Source of the DNA: Methanolobus sp. ZRKC5
GTDB lineage: Archaea > Halobacteriota > Methanosarcinia > Methanosarcinales > Methanosarcinaceae
Length of the DNA: 64,000 nt
Reading direction: 5' to 3'
Assembly: GCF_038446525.1 (NCBI RefSeq)
Contig: NZ_CP151792.1
Coordinates: 1,984,001 to 2,048,000, forward strand
The notes below the pieces were generated by a model. The model was not told where the DNA came from. It was given only the letters and a program-made list of their open reading frames with translations, and ran no database searches. The first letter of the stretch is position 1, and each line of letters begins with the position of its first letter. Below are positions 18,250-27,310 of the stretch, piece after piece. Both the position numbers and the translations under genes were made by a program.

Positions 18250-18702
18250 TCAGACATCTTTAAGCATTGCGACTTCATCACAATTGGGGAATTTGGGACA
18301 TTTTATACATCCACTCCATATTTTGTGTGGGAGCAGTTGTTTGTCTATCGTCTTAAATCCCTGTTTTTCAAAAAAAGGAACTGCATAGGTCAATGTAAAT
18401 ACACTGTTGATACCAAGTGCTTTCGCTTCTTCAAGGCTGGTACTAACCAATTTTGTACCAATTCCCTGGTCTCTGTATTCTGATCTGACTGCAAAGGACA
18501 TTACTTCCGCCATGTCTTCCCAGCTTACCTGAAGGGCGCAGCAACCTATTATTTCATTATCTATTTCACAAACGCAGAAACTACGGGTGAATTCATACAG
18601 TTCACTCAATGAACGGGGAAGCATCATTTCCTGTTTTGCATAAATATCTATGATGCTCTTAATGCCAGGTATATCATTGACAGTAGCCTTTCTTATTATC
18701 AA
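18250..18702 (-). CDS. ArgA-like GNAT N-acetyltransferase
   Basis: A 150-residue GNAT with the CoA loop SEYRDQGIGTKLV at about residues 74-86. A C-terminal cysteine cluster, CIKCPKFPNCDE, is typical of a short archaeal acetyltransferase group annotated as amino-acid (glutamate) N-acetyltransferases. Such a protein could start the acetylated arginine pathway that ArgB (12348) continues. That assignment is inference, since related GNATs have other substrates. It is convergent with the preceding gene, with only 19 bases between them. Confidence 0.8.
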   Translation of the reverse strand: MIIRKATVNDIPGIKSIIDIYAKQEMMLPRSLSELYEFTRSFCVCEIDNEIIGCCALQVSWEDMAEVMSFAVRSEYRDQGIGTKLVSTSLEEAKALGINSVFTLTYAVPFFEKQGFKTIDKQLLPHKIWSGCIKCPKFPNCDEVAMLKDV

Positions 18703-18738
18703 TTGTCAATCTCCGGTAATTATTAAAAAGAGAAATAA

Positions 18739-18813
18739 CGAGCGTGAAGGGATTTGAACCCCCGGCTTGCAGCTTAGGAGGCTGCCGCCATATCCTGACT
18801 AGGCCACACGCTC
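18739..18813 (-). tRNA. tRNA-Arg (anticodon CCU)
   Basis: The minus strand folds as a full cloverleaf. The acceptor stem pairs GAGCGTG with CACGCTC, the D-arm is GCCTAGTCAGGATATGGC, and the anticodon stem GCAGC/GCTGC encloses loop CTCCTAA with anticodon CCU. The T-arm contains GGTTCAAATCC. The discriminator is G, CCA is not encoded and no intron is seen. It reads AGG codons. Confidence 0.95.
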
Positions 18814-18911
18814 ATGTTGTGCTACTCACGTAATAACATCCAATATCTTAAAGTTATTGGTGAAATACATTTCCGATCTATATATTTCTACAACATGTGA
18901 GGAATGTATTT

Positions 18912-19808
18912 TTAAGATTCCATTCCTGCGTCCAGTAAATTCATAAACTTCTTGTTCTTCTCGATGTCTGTATCAATTCCAAGCATTTCCGCAGGGAATC
19001 CCAACGCAAGTCCGAGCAGTTGCGTATAGTGCAGCACAGGGATTTCGTACTCAATTTCCATTTGCTCTTTGATATCAGATTGTCCTTCATCAAGTTGCAT
19101 ATGGCAGAACGGACACGAGTTGACTATGCAATCAACTTCTGCTTCTTTTATCCTGGAAAGTTTGGCTTCTGTCATCTTCAGTGACCTGTCTTTCATTGAG
19201 GAACGCACTCCACCTCCTGCTCCGCAGCATGCCATCTTATCCGGGTATTCGACACTTGTTGCACCAAGTGCAGTGACCAGCTCGTCAAAGAATGTTGGTC
19301 TTTCAAAATTACCCAGTCCTCTGTCCTTTGTGGGTTTGATGAGGTGGCATCCATAGTGTACTGCGACCCGGATGTCCAGTTGTCTTTCAACATAAGAAGC
19401 AATCTTTTCAGGTCCGTATTCTTCATACAGGAATTCTATAATGTGCCGGACGTCAATGTTGCCTTTTACTTCCTTTCCGATTTTTTCCAGATGCTCGTTA
19501 ACCTTTTCTTTTGCAGAGTCATCTTCTTTTATACTGTGGTTTGCATCTGCAAGAGTACTGAAGCATCCGTTGCAGATGGTGAGCATGTCTCTTTCCATTT
19601 GTTCTGACAGTACTATATTGCGGCTTGCAAGCGTCAGCCATGTTGTTCTGTCAAATGATCGGAACACCCCGGGAGCCGGACAGCAGGATGCACCGGGCAG
19701 ATCTGTACAGTCAATGTCAAGCTTTGCAAGACATAGTTTTGTTGCCAGTTCGATTCCTGGGTAGCGGTTGGGTACAAGACATCCTAAAAAGAGTGATAGT
19801 CCTTTCAT
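18912..19808 (-). CDS. hdrB: CoB-CoM heterodisulfide reductase subunit B
   Basis: A 298-residue protein with two CCG domains that hold the noncubane 4Fe-4S clusters where heterodisulfide is reduced. Cys10, CysCys42-43 and CNGC (79-82) form the first set. YGCHLIKP, MACCGAGGG and NSCPFC (about 155, 190 and 228) form the second. It overlaps hdrC by 4 bases. HdrA and the membrane HdrDE are not in the window. It therefore resembles the stand-alone hdrC-hdrB pairs of Methanosarcina, whose HdrA partner is encoded elsewhere. Confidence 0.93.
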   Translation of the reverse strand: MKGLSLFLGCLVPNRYPGIELATKLCLAKLDIDCTDLPGASCCPAPGVFRSFDRTTWLTLASRNIVLSEQMERDMLTICNGCFSTLADANHSIKEDDSAKEKVNEHLEKIGKEVKGNIDVRHIIEFLYEEYGPEKIASYVERQLDIRVAVHYGCHLIKPTKDRGLGNFERPTFFDELVTALGATSVEYPDKMACCGAGGGVRSSMKDRSLKMTEAKLSRIKEAEVDCIVNSCPFCHMQLDEGQSDIKEQMEIEYEIPVLHYTQLLGLALGFPAEMLGIDTDIEKNKKFMNLLDAGMES

Positions 19809-20332
19809 GTTTTATCTTCCGTTACTCCACTTTCAGTATGTTCTATGAGTTTTCCAAAACCACAGGATGCAAGCAGTGACTTCACTTCTTCAAGCCCGTC
19901 CACGTACTTGTGTACGGTCTCGGGAAGCTCTTCCAGTCCGAGATTCACCCTTTTTTTCCTGTTCTTTTCATTAATGGGTACTGCATGTCCATATTCGAGC
20001 AACATTTCGCAGACCGCCCTATGTTCGGGATGTATGAATCCCTGATGCACGGAAATAGCCCTGATGTCCAGTAGTATATCTACAATATTTATATTCCTTG
20101 GACATCTTTCCTGGCAATTGTAACATGTGGTGCACATCCAGAGTTCTTCACTGCTGAGAATGTCGGTCGTCTTGCCTGCAATCCTTACAAGTTTCCTTAT
20201 ATTCAGGGTTGTATGTCTTCCAGAGGGGCAGCTGGCACTGCAGACTCCACATTGCATGCATTTGGATGCATCAATGGATGTATTTTTCAGTTCATCCAAA
20301 ATTCCAGTTTCAACCTCTTTTATGTCTTTCAT
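19805..20332 (-). CDS. hdrC: CoB-CoM heterodisulfide reductase subunit C
   Basis: A 175-residue iron-sulfur protein with two 4Fe-4S motifs, CMQCGVCSASCPSG (about residues 24-37) and CTTCYNCQERCPRN (about 67-80), the electron wire between HdrA and HdrB. The C-terminal helical part (about 90-175) is typical. It is the first gene of the hdrCB pair, with a 4-base overlap. Its 5' region faces glnA divergently over 365 bases. Confidence 0.93.
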   Translation of the reverse strand: MKDIKEVETGILDELKNTSIDASKCMQCGVCSASCPSGRHTTLNIRKLVRIAGKTTDILSSEELWMCTTCYNCQERCPRNINIVDILLDIRAISVHQGFIHPEHRAVCEMLLEYGHAVPINEKNRKKRVNLGLEELPETVHKYVDGLEEVKSLLASCGFGKLIEHTESGVTEDKT

Positions 20333-20628
20333 ATCCCATCTCGCTTATCTTAAAATCAATATTTTTGCAAGAATAATAAACCTTCCGTAAGTATCCCTGT
20401 AAGGTTGCGGCAACCTCAGACATAGACATCCTTTTTCCTTTGTTTTAACTTTTTGCAGAGAATGGAATTTTGATATGAAACTGGTTTTGTACTATCTCTA
20501 AAAATGTTGATTTATTTTTCAGAATCCTGTTTTTTGTTATTTTGTATCATTTTAGAGGCAAGTTTTAATTATTGTAAGGTTTTGTTTTTATTTAGTAAGT
20601 GGTCAGTTTTATTCTTCCAATTATGCAA
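20333..20628. other. non-coding interval upstream of hdrC and glnA
   Basis: About 300 T-rich bases carrying the divergent promoters of hdrCB and glnA. A small inverted repeat, GGTTGC-G-GCAACC, lies near 20403. I see no coding frame or RNA gene. Confidence 0.5.
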
Positions 20629-20697
20629 AGATATATATAGGTGGGGATAGGTAATGGGTTACTTACACCCCTTAGTGAATAGAGAGGAGTAGTCAAA
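20629..20697 (+). promoter_or_regulatory. glnA promoter with palindrome at the start site
   Basis: A clear TATA box, AGATATATATAG (20629-20640), is followed 11 bases later by the palindrome GTAA-TGGG-TTAC (20651-20662), about where transcription should start. GAGAGGAG lies before the ATG. A palindrome at this position is where archaeal nitrogen repressors such as NrpR bind; that the site is an NrpR operator is inference. Confidence 0.5.
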
Positions 20698-22038
20698 ATG
20701 GTAAATGGAAATCCAGTAACGAAGGAAGACGTGTTACAGGCTGTAACCGAGAACGATGTTAAATTTATAAGAACCCAATTCACCGATACCCTCGGTATGA
20801 TCAAAAGCTGGGCAATCCCTGCAGAAGATCTTGAAGGTGCATTTGAGAACGGTGTAATGTTCGATGGTTCATCAATAGAAGGATTTACAAGGATCGAAGA
20901 ATCCGATATGGTCCTTATGCCAGATCCAACCACCTTTAGATTGCTCCCATGGAGACCAAAGGAAGGTGCAGTTGCCCGTATCATTGGCGATGTATACAGA
21001 CCAAACGGAAAGCCTTTCGAGGGTGATCCAAGATATGTACTGAAGCAGGCTGTTGCAAAAGCAGAGGAAATGGGTTTCACAATGAACACCGGTCCTGAAC
21101 TTGAGTTCTTCCTCTTTGAACTCGATGAGAAAGGTCACCCAACAACAAACCTCACAGACAAGGGGGGATACTTCGACTTTGCTCCTCTTGACAAGGCACA
21201 GGATGTAAGAAGAGCTATTGATTTCGCTCTTGAGGACATGGGCTTTAAAATTGAAGCATCTCACCACGAGGTAGCTCCATCACAGCACGAGATCAATTTC
21301 AGATTTGGTGATGTACTGAACACATGTGACAACATTGTGACATTCAAGTATGTCGTAAAATCCATTGCATATCATATGGGATACTATGCAACCTTCATGC
21401 CAAAACCACTCTATGGCGTGAATGGTTCAGGTATGCACTCCAACCAGTCCCTCATGAAGGACGGAAAGAATGCATTCTACGATCCAGAAACACCTGACCA
21501 GCTCTCAACAACTGCAAAGCAGTACATTGCCGGTCTGTTGAAGCACGTCCGTGACTTTGCTGCAATTACAAATTCAACTGTAAACTCATATAAGAGACTC
21601 GTTCCAGGGTATGAGGCACCTATCTACTGCACATGGTCTGCATCAAACCGCAGTTCCCTTATCAGGATTCCATCATCAAGGGGTATTGGTACAAGGGTAG
21701 AACTGAGAAGTCCTGACCCTGCATGTAATCCATACCTTGCATTTGCAGCAATGCTTCTTGCAGGTCTTGATGGTATAAAGAACGAACTTGAAGCACCAGC
21801 ATCAACCGATGTCAACATCTTCAAGCTCACAGAAGAGGATAGAAAGGTAAGAGGTATTGATTCATTACCAGCAGACCTTAAAGAGGCAATTGACTGCATG
21901 TCTGGCAGTTCATTTGTCAAAGAAGCAATGGGCGAACATGTGTTCGAAAACTATCTCACAGCAGTAAATGCTCAGTGGGATGACTACAAGGCTCAGGTTA
22001 GCCAGTGGGAAATCGACACCTACCTTAGCATACTGTAA
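20698..22038 (+). CDS. glnA: glutamine synthetase, type I
   Basis: A 446-residue class I glutamine synthetase that makes glutamine from glutamate, ammonia and ATP. Motifs include FDGSSIEGFTRIEESDM (about residue 60), the Glu/metal segment NTGPELEFFLFE (about 125), the ATP-binding region KPLYGVNGSGMHSNQSL (about 235) and NRSSLIRIPSS (about 318). The length and lack of the C-terminal adenylylation context fit the GSI-alpha form common in archaea. It is preceded by a strong promoter and followed by a hairpin. A second, divergent copy is at 27311. Confidence 0.96.
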   Translation: MVNGNPVTKEDVLQAVTENDVKFIRTQFTDTLGMIKSWAIPAEDLEGAFENGVMFDGSSIEGFTRIEESDMVLMPDPTTFRLLPWRPKEGAVARIIGDVYRPNGKPFEGDPRYVLKQAVAKAEEMGFTMNTGPELEFFLFELDEKGHPTTNLTDKGGYFDFAPLDKAQDVRRAIDFALEDMGFKIEASHHEVAPSQHEINFRFGDVLNTCDNIVTFKYVVKSIAYHMGYYATFMPKPLYGVNGSGMHSNQSLMKDGKNAFYDPETPDQLSTTAKQYIAGLLKHVRDFAAITNSTVNSYKRLVPGYEAPIYCTWSASNRSSLIRIPSSRGIGTRVELRSPDPACNPYLAFAAMLLAGLDGIKNELEAPASTDVNIFKLTEEDRKVRGIDSLPADLKEAIDCMSGSSFVKEAMGEHVFENYLTAVNAQWDDYKAQVSQWEIDTYLSIL

Positions 22039-22054
22039 GGGAATTTCCCCTTAC
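22035..22054 (+). terminator. hairpin after glnA
   Basis: GTAAGGG and CCCTTAC form a perfect 7-bp stem around AATTTC overlapping the glnA stop, followed by T-rich sequence. It is probably the glnA transcript end. Confidence 0.55.
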
Positions 22055-22246
22055 TTTCACTTAATATTTCAAGATCATAATTTACAATTTATCTTAAGTC
22101 AGCAGCGTTTCTTGTTGTTGCTAAAACGTGAATAGAAGTTGTTCACACAACCCCGGGCTTTCCCTTTATGGATTTTTGCATGGTTAAATTCATATCCGGT
22201 GAATGCTCTTTAATAGCCCTTATATTAAATACTCATAGTGATCAAC

Positions 22247-23299
22247 ATGTGTGGAATTATAGGCGTAATCGATCGGACTATGTCCAGAATGGACGGCTCC
22301 AGTATAAAGGAAGCACTTAGTCTGATGGATGAAAGAGGAAGTGGAGAAGGCGCAGGATACGTAGCTTATGGTATATACCCTGACTATGCGGATTGCTACG
22401 CCATCCACGTATTTTTTGATAATTTGTTAGAACCAAAAACCGAGGTGGACTGTATACTGCAAAAATGGGGCAGGATAGTCCATCAGGAAGAGATCCCTAC
22501 ATATGAACAACCGGGTCTCAAAAAGGAACACATCCCATGGAGATATTTCTTCAAACCTTATACTGATCTGATGGTGGGTACTACAAACCCCGACGACGAT
22601 AATGTCAAGCATCTTGTGATGACTGTCAATTCAACCGTTGAAGGTGCTTTGATCTTTTCATCAGGAATTAATCTGGGAGTTTTCAAAGCTTCCGGATGGC
22701 CTGAAGATGTAGCCAACTTCTACAGGATAGAAGACTACAAAGGTTACATCTGGCTGGCACACAACCGTTATCCTACCAATACTTCCGGATGGTGGGGAGG
22801 GGCTCATCCCTTCAACCTGCTTGACTGGTCAGTTGTTCACAATGGTGAGATAACTTCTTACGGTACTAACCGTCGTTATGTGGAAAGCAATGGCTATGAT
22901 TGTACAATGTCCACTGATACGGAAGTTGTGGCTTATCTCTTTGATCTTCTTGGAAGAAGGCACGGACTTCCGTCCGAAACAGTTGTTACGGCACTTGCTC
23001 CGCCTTTCTGGGATGTTATTGACGAGATGCCGGAAAAGAAGGAAGAATTCCTGCGTACATTGCGACTTACATACGGACCCGCATTGATGAACGGTCCCTT
23101 TGCTATCGTTGTTGCTACAAAGGATGGAATCGTGGGTTTCACTGACAGGATTAAGCTTCGTCCTCTTGTTGTAGGAGAGAACGGATCCCGTCTTTACATA
23201 TCAAGCGAAGAAGCTGCTATACGCACAATGGACCCGGAAGTAGAGACAATATACATGCCAAGAGCAGGCGAGCCAGTCATTGGGAGGGTTACAGAATGA
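22247..23299 (+). CDS. archaeal glutamate synthase, glutamine amidotransferase (class II) subunit
   Basis: A 350-residue class II (Ntn) glutaminase domain that releases ammonia from glutamine. The start is set by the catalytic cysteine: MCGIIGVID puts Cys first after Met removal. The upstream GTGATC is a ribosome site rather than the start. Other motifs are LAHNRYPTNT (about 166) and HNGEITSYG (about 203). It is the first of four tightly packed genes making a split archaeal glutamate synthase and its electron donor module, and overlaps the next gene by 4 bases. Confidence 0.9.
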   Translation: MCGIIGVIDRTMSRMDGSSIKEALSLMDERGSGEGAGYVAYGIYPDYADCYAIHVFFDNLLEPKTEVDCILQKWGRIVHQEEIPTYEQPGLKKEHIPWRYFFKPYTDLMVGTTNPDDDNVKHLVMTVNSTVEGALIFSSGINLGVFKASGWPEDVANFYRIEDYKGYIWLAHNRYPTNTSGWWGGAHPFNLLDWSVVHNGEITSYGTNRRYVESNGYDCTMSTDTEVVAYLFDLLGRRHGLPSETVVTALAPPFWDVIDEMPEKKEEFLRTLRLTYGPALMNGPFAIVVATKDGIVGFTDRIKLRPLVVGENGSRLYISSEEAAIRTMDPEVETIYMPRAGEPVIGRVTE

Positions 23300-24804
23300 G
23301 CCTTGGAAGTGTTCCCCTAAAGTACAAGATAAGTATTGACCGCGACCAGTGCATGAAATGTATGCGTTGCGTTGATAACTGTTCTTATGGTGTTTACAGG
23401 ATAGAGGATGACAAGATCCTCATAGATTCCCGTAAGTGTACTGCATGCCACCGTTGTATCTCCATGTGTCCAAGAGATGCTATCAATCTCCAGGAAAAGC
23501 CTGTGGACTACCGCAGTCATCCTCTGTGGACCGCAGAAGCACGTGAAGACGTGATCAATCAGGCACGTACAGGAAAGATAATCCTGGCTGGAATGGGCAA
23601 TGCACGCGATTACCCTATTATCTTTGACAGGCTGGTACTGGATGCTTGCCAGGTCACAAATCCAAGTATCGATCCTCTAAGAGAGCCAATGGAGCTGAGG
23701 ACGTATATCGGTAAGAAGCCTGCAAAACTTGAATTTACAAAGAACAATGGTGATGTGGAGCTCAAAACAAAGCTTGCTCCAAACCTTAAACTCGATACTC
23801 CTATAATGATAGGTCACATGAGTTACGGTGCCATCAGCCTGAATGCACAGCTCAGTCTTGCAAAGGCAGTGGCAAAGACCGGAACTTTCATGGGTACTGG
23901 TGAAGGAGGAATGCATGAGTCCATCTATCCATACCAGAATCATACCATCGTCCAGATAGCATCAGGACGTTTCGGTGTTGACATCAATTATCTGGAGCGT
24001 GGTGCAGCGATTGAGATTAAGGTTGGACAGGGTGCAAAACCTGGTATTGGTGGTCACCTTCCCGGAGAGAAAGTATGCTCTGATGTTTCCTGTACCCGTA
24101 TGATACCATTGGGTTCAGATGCAATTAGCCCGGCTCCTCATCATGATATTTATAGTATAGAAGATCTTGCTCAGCTTGTACGCAGTCTCAAAGAGGCTAC
24201 TAACTGGGAAAAGCCGGTTTTCGTAAAGATAGCTGCAGTACATAACGTGGCAGCAATTGCAGCAGGAATCGCAAGATCTGATGCAGATGCCGTAGTAGTT
24301 GATGGTTTCAAAGGCGGTACAGGTGCAGCACCAAAGGTATTCAGGGACAATGTCGGTATTCCTATTGAAGCTGCTATTGCTGCAGTGGATGAGAAACTGA
24401 ATGAGCAGGGAATAAGGAATAAAGTTTCATTGATCGCAAGTGGTGGTATCCGCAATAGTGCTGATATTACGAAGTCTATAGCACTCGGTGCTGATGCAGT
24501 TTACATTGGAACGGCCTCACTCATAGCACTAGGATGTCGTGTATGTGGGAACTGCTATCGTGGACTCTGTCCATGGGGTATCGCAACTCAAAAGCAGGAA
24601 TTGGTTGACCGTATAGACCCTGAGATCGGTTCAGAAAATGTTGCAAACCTTATCAATGCCTGGACACTTGAAATAAGTGAACTCATGGGTGCTGCAGGTC
24701 TTAACAGCATTGAGAGTCTTCGTGGAAACCGCGAGCGTCTACGTGGTTACATGCTTGACCAGGGTCTGCTTGACGTACTCAAAATAGAATCTGTAGGGGC
24801 CTGA
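23296..24804 (+). CDS. archaeal glutamate synthase, FMN-binding synthase subunit with ferredoxin domain
   Basis: A 502-residue protein. The N-terminal ferredoxin-type domain has CMKCMRCVDNC (about 15-25) and CTACHRCISMCP (about 48-59). It is followed by the GOGAT central FMN barrel with PIMIGHMSYGAISLNAQ (about 165), TGTGEGGMHES (about 200) and DGFKGGTGAAP (about 336). A 3Fe-4S cysteine set, CRVCGNCYRGLCPWG, is near residue 415. It transfers the amide-derived ammonia to 2-oxoglutarate. Fused ferredoxin cores of this type are known in archaeal glutamate synthases. Confidence 0.93.
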   Translation: MSLGSVPLKYKISIDRDQCMKCMRCVDNCSYGVYRIEDDKILIDSRKCTACHRCISMCPRDAINLQEKPVDYRSHPLWTAEAREDVINQARTGKIILAGMGNARDYPIIFDRLVLDACQVTNPSIDPLREPMELRTYIGKKPAKLEFTKNNGDVELKTKLAPNLKLDTPIMIGHMSYGAISLNAQLSLAKAVAKTGTFMGTGEGGMHESIYPYQNHTIVQIASGRFGVDINYLERGAAIEIKVGQGAKPGIGGHLPGEKVCSDVSCTRMIPLGSDAISPAPHHDIYSIEDLAQLVRSLKEATNWEKPVFVKIAAVHNVAAIAAGIARSDADAVVVDGFKGGTGAAPKVFRDNVGIPIEAAIAAVDEKLNEQGIRNKVSLIASGGIRNSADITKSIALGADAVYIGTASLIALGCRVCGNCYRGLCPWGIATQKQELVDRIDPEIGSENVANLINAWTLEISELMGAAGLNSIESLRGNRERLRGYMLDQGLLDVLKIESVGA

Positions 24805-24809
24805 TTGAA

Positions 24810-25550
24810 GTGGAACCTTTAGTAATAGATGTAAAGGGTATGCATTACACTCCATTGAATAAAATTATCCGTGAAGCAGTAGCTTCCGGAATAAAGGAAA
24901 TCGTCCTCAATAATGTTCTTGGACAGCGTTTCATCGGGAATGGAGTAAGGGGCGACGCAAAGATTACCATAAATGGCGTTCCCGGTGGAGACCTTGGGAT
25001 GTTCATGAGTGGTCCTGAATGTGAGATTTTCGGTAACGCAGAACATGCTCCTGGAAATACAATGGATTACGGGTCATTGATAATTCACGGAAGTGCCGGA
25101 GATGCAGTAGCACACAGCATGCGTGGCGGTAAGGTCTTCGTAAAAGGCAACATCGGTTACCGTGGTGGCATTCACATGAAGGAGTATGAGGGTAAACGTC
25201 CCATCCTTGTAGTAGGTGGTACATCCCACGCATTCCTCGGAGAATACATGGCCGGTGGTCTCATCCTTGTTCTTGGAATTGGACAGGAACCAACTATACA
25301 GGACCGTGGAATTGGCAGTGGAATACACGGCGGAGAGATCGTTATAAGGGGCGATGTCAATGAAAAGTTGCTTGGTGTCGGAGCCAAGAAAGTTGAATTT
25401 AATGAAGACGACCTGGCAAGATTAACTCCTGTGATAAAAGATTTCTGTGAACGGTTTGACATAGATTCGTCCCAGTTCCTGGATACGAACTATTCGAGAA
25501 TAATTCCTGCAAGCAGCAGACCATTTGCAGGTAAATACACATGGGAGTGA
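24810..25550 (+). CDS. archaeal glutamate synthase, GXGXG-motif subunit
   Basis: A 246-residue right-handed beta-helix domain equivalent to the C-terminal GXGXG region of bacterial GltB. Repeating turns with GNGVRGDAK, GNAEHAPGNTMDYG, HSMRGGKVFVKGNIGYRGG and GLILVLGIGQ are visible. It starts with GTG 24810, five bases after the synthase subunit. It provides structural coupling between the glutaminase and the FMN site in the complex. Confidence 0.9.
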   Translation: MEPLVIDVKGMHYTPLNKIIREAVASGIKEIVLNNVLGQRFIGNGVRGDAKITINGVPGGDLGMFMSGPECEIFGNAEHAPGNTMDYGSLIIHGSAGDAVAHSMRGGKVFVKGNIGYRGGIHMKEYEGKRPILVVGGTSHAFLGEYMAGGLILVLGIGQEPTIQDRGIGSGIHGGEIVIRGDVNEKLLGVGAKKVEFNEDDLARLTPVIKDFCERFDIDSSQFLDTNYSRIIPASSRPFAGKYTWE

Positions 25551-25555
25551 TTATA

Positions 25556-26578
25556 ATGGCAGGTAAAAATTATCTAGATCTTAAGGCAGAAATCTGGGAT
25601 ACAGGTAAATGCGCAGCATGTGGTGCCTGTGTAGCTGTATGCCCGGCAGATGCTATTTACTTTGAAATTGGCAGTGATTCCACTCATCCTCTCAACAGTG
25701 GCTACTGTAAGGATGTCGATGACGGAGTTCCATGTGGTGCATGCTATGAAGTGTGTCCCAGAATTGACAAACCATCATCTGAGGTTCTTGGTGAATACAT
25801 AGACATCGTGTCTGCAAAAGCAGATGTCGATATTCCAAGAAAACAAAGCGGTGGAGCTGTAACAGCAATACTTACTAATGCCCTTGAACAGGGAATGATC
25901 GATGCAATAGTTACTGTTGTTGAAGATCCCTGGACACTAAGGCCTTCATCCTCTGTAATTACATCATCAGAAGTGCTTGTTCACCATGCAGGAAGCCGTT
26001 ACAACTGGTGGGTTCCTCTGGTAGCTTCTCTTAAAGAAGCGGTCATCGCTCGTAAGTACACTAACATAGCAGTTGTTGGTGTTCCATGTGTCATGCAGGC
26101 TGTAAGTAAGATGAGAAGCAGTGAAATGGATCTTTTACGTCCATTCAGGAAAAACATTCGTCTTGAAATGGGACTTTTCTGCACGGAAACTTTCGACTAC
26201 GAAAAACTTGTACAGGACAAACTTATTGCAGAGCGCCAGATAGATCCTCTGGACATCATACACTTTGATGTAAAGGGCAAGCTTGAGATCACACTGAAGG
26301 ACGGAAGCATGACGGTCATCTCACTGAAAGATGTTGAGGATTGTGTGCGTCCCGGATGCCATATATGCACAGATCTCACAGCACTGGCTGCTGACATATC
26401 AGCAGGTTCCATTGGCAGTGCCAAAGGTTACACAACCCTGATAATACGCAATCCGGTTGGCAAGCAATTTGTTGACAATGCAGTAAGAAAGGGTAAACTT
26501 TCACTTGCAAATGATGTAAATCTGGAATTGGTTGAAAAGCTCTCTGCAAAGAAGCTTGAACGAATGCCAGAGGAGTAA
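25556..26578 (+). CDS. F420-dependent oxidoreductase (FrhB/FpoF-like) with ferredoxin domain
   Basis: A 340-residue protein. The N-terminal ferredoxin domain has CAACGACVAVCP (about 16-27) and CGACYEVCPR (about 59-68). It is followed by the F420-hydrogenase/dehydrogenase beta subunit core with QSGGAVTAIL (about 97), VGVPCVMQA (about 174), and a cysteine set CRPGCHICTD-like at about 263. FrhB-type proteins oxidise F420H2 at an FAD and pass electrons through iron-sulfur clusters. Its position as last gene of the glutamate synthase operon argues that it feeds F420H2 electrons to GOGAT. ATG 25556 has GGAGTGAT just upstream; an in-frame ATG at 25541 lies inside the preceding gene. Confidence 0.88.
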   Translation: MAGKNYLDLKAEIWDTGKCAACGACVAVCPADAIYFEIGSDSTHPLNSGYCKDVDDGVPCGACYEVCPRIDKPSSEVLGEYIDIVSAKADVDIPRKQSGGAVTAILTNALEQGMIDAIVTVVEDPWTLRPSSSVITSSEVLVHHAGSRYNWWVPLVASLKEAVIARKYTNIAVVGVPCVMQAVSKMRSSEMDLLRPFRKNIRLEMGLFCTETFDYEKLVQDKLIAERQIDPLDIIHFDVKGKLEITLKDGSMTVISLKDVEDCVRPGCHICTDLTALAADISAGSIGSAKGYTTLIIRNPVGKQFVDNAVRKGKLSLANDVNLELVEKLSAKKLERMPEE

Positions 26579-26605
26579 CTAAAAACAGAAAAATATCACG
26601 TTTAT

Positions 26606-26675
26606 GGACACGGTGCCTACCACTTCCTCTATTCTTCCTAACCATGCAATAGGCACTCGTGTCCTGTCTTTTTTC
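26606..26675 (+). terminator. long hairpin plus T-run after the glutamate synthase operon
   Basis: GGACACG-GTGCCTA (26606-26619) pairs with TAGGCAC-T-CGTGTCC (26650-26664), leaving one bulged T. The loop is about 30 bases and the stem is followed by TGTCTTTTTTC. It lies 28 bases after the operon's last stop. The stem is unusually long for an archaeal terminator and could also protect the 3' end. Confidence 0.65.
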
Positions 26676-26803
26676 AACCAATGCGATCAAAATCTTTGAG
26701 GATGAAATATCCTGCAAAGCTTCACGCAATGATAGTAATTTTTCAGGAAAAGACAATGTTATCGAGAATCTTATCGTATATTATTGTTTTGGATAATGTG
26801 ATC

Positions 26804-27307
26804 CTATATTTTCTTCTTGTAATATATTGTATCTATTCCTTTTCCCCTGTCATTGAGAATGACTGAATATGCACAATATCCAATATTTTCATAGAATTTC
26901 ATCGCAGCTGGATTACTTGACCAGGTGCAAAGATATATCTTTTTGATACCCTGTTTCGTCAGAATCTCTTCCAGTCTCAGGCAGAGAGCTTTGCTAATTC
27001 CATAGTTTCTGTGGTCTGGATGTGTTGCAAGAAAATTGATGTAAGCACTGTCGTTACCTTTCCAGTTCCTTGTGCAACCCAGCATCCCTACAAATCCGTT
27101 AAGAGTGTCATATGGATCTCTTTCTTCTAATCTGGCAACAAGGAAATTTGCTTCAGGCGTGTCCAGATTTCCATCTACTCTTTCAGGAATACCACCTCCC
27201 CTTTTACTCAGGGGAGGGTAAAAATCATTATCTACAAGTTCAATGAACCTTTTGACCTGCAGATAATCCGCTTTTCTTGATTCCTTAATAGAATATGCCC
27301 GATTCAT
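26804..27307 (-). CDS. GNAT family N-acetyltransferase
   Basis: A 167-residue acetyltransferase. The CoA-binding segment HPDHRNYGISKALCLRLEE is at about residue 92 and the NPAAMKFYENIGYCAYS motif at about 134. The N-terminal half carries an unusual acidic/proline segment (DNDFYPPLSKRGGGIPERV). It lies three bases downstream of glnA2 on the same strand and is probably co-transcribed with it. Its substrate is unknown. Confidence 0.8.
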   Translation of the reverse strand: MNRAYSIKESRKADYLQVKRFIELVDNDFYPPLSKRGGGIPERVDGNLDTPEANFLVARLEERDPYDTLNGFVGMLGCTRNWKGNDSAYINFLATHPDHRNYGISKALCLRLEEILTKQGIKKIYLCTWSSNPAAMKFYENIGYCAYSVILNDRGKGIDTIYYKKKI

Positions 27308-27310
27308 GCT

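Noticed and set aside
26681-26866. 61-codon frame downstream of the glutamate synthase operon
   Set aside because: It starts after the terminator and overlaps the end of the convergent GNAT gene; likely chance.
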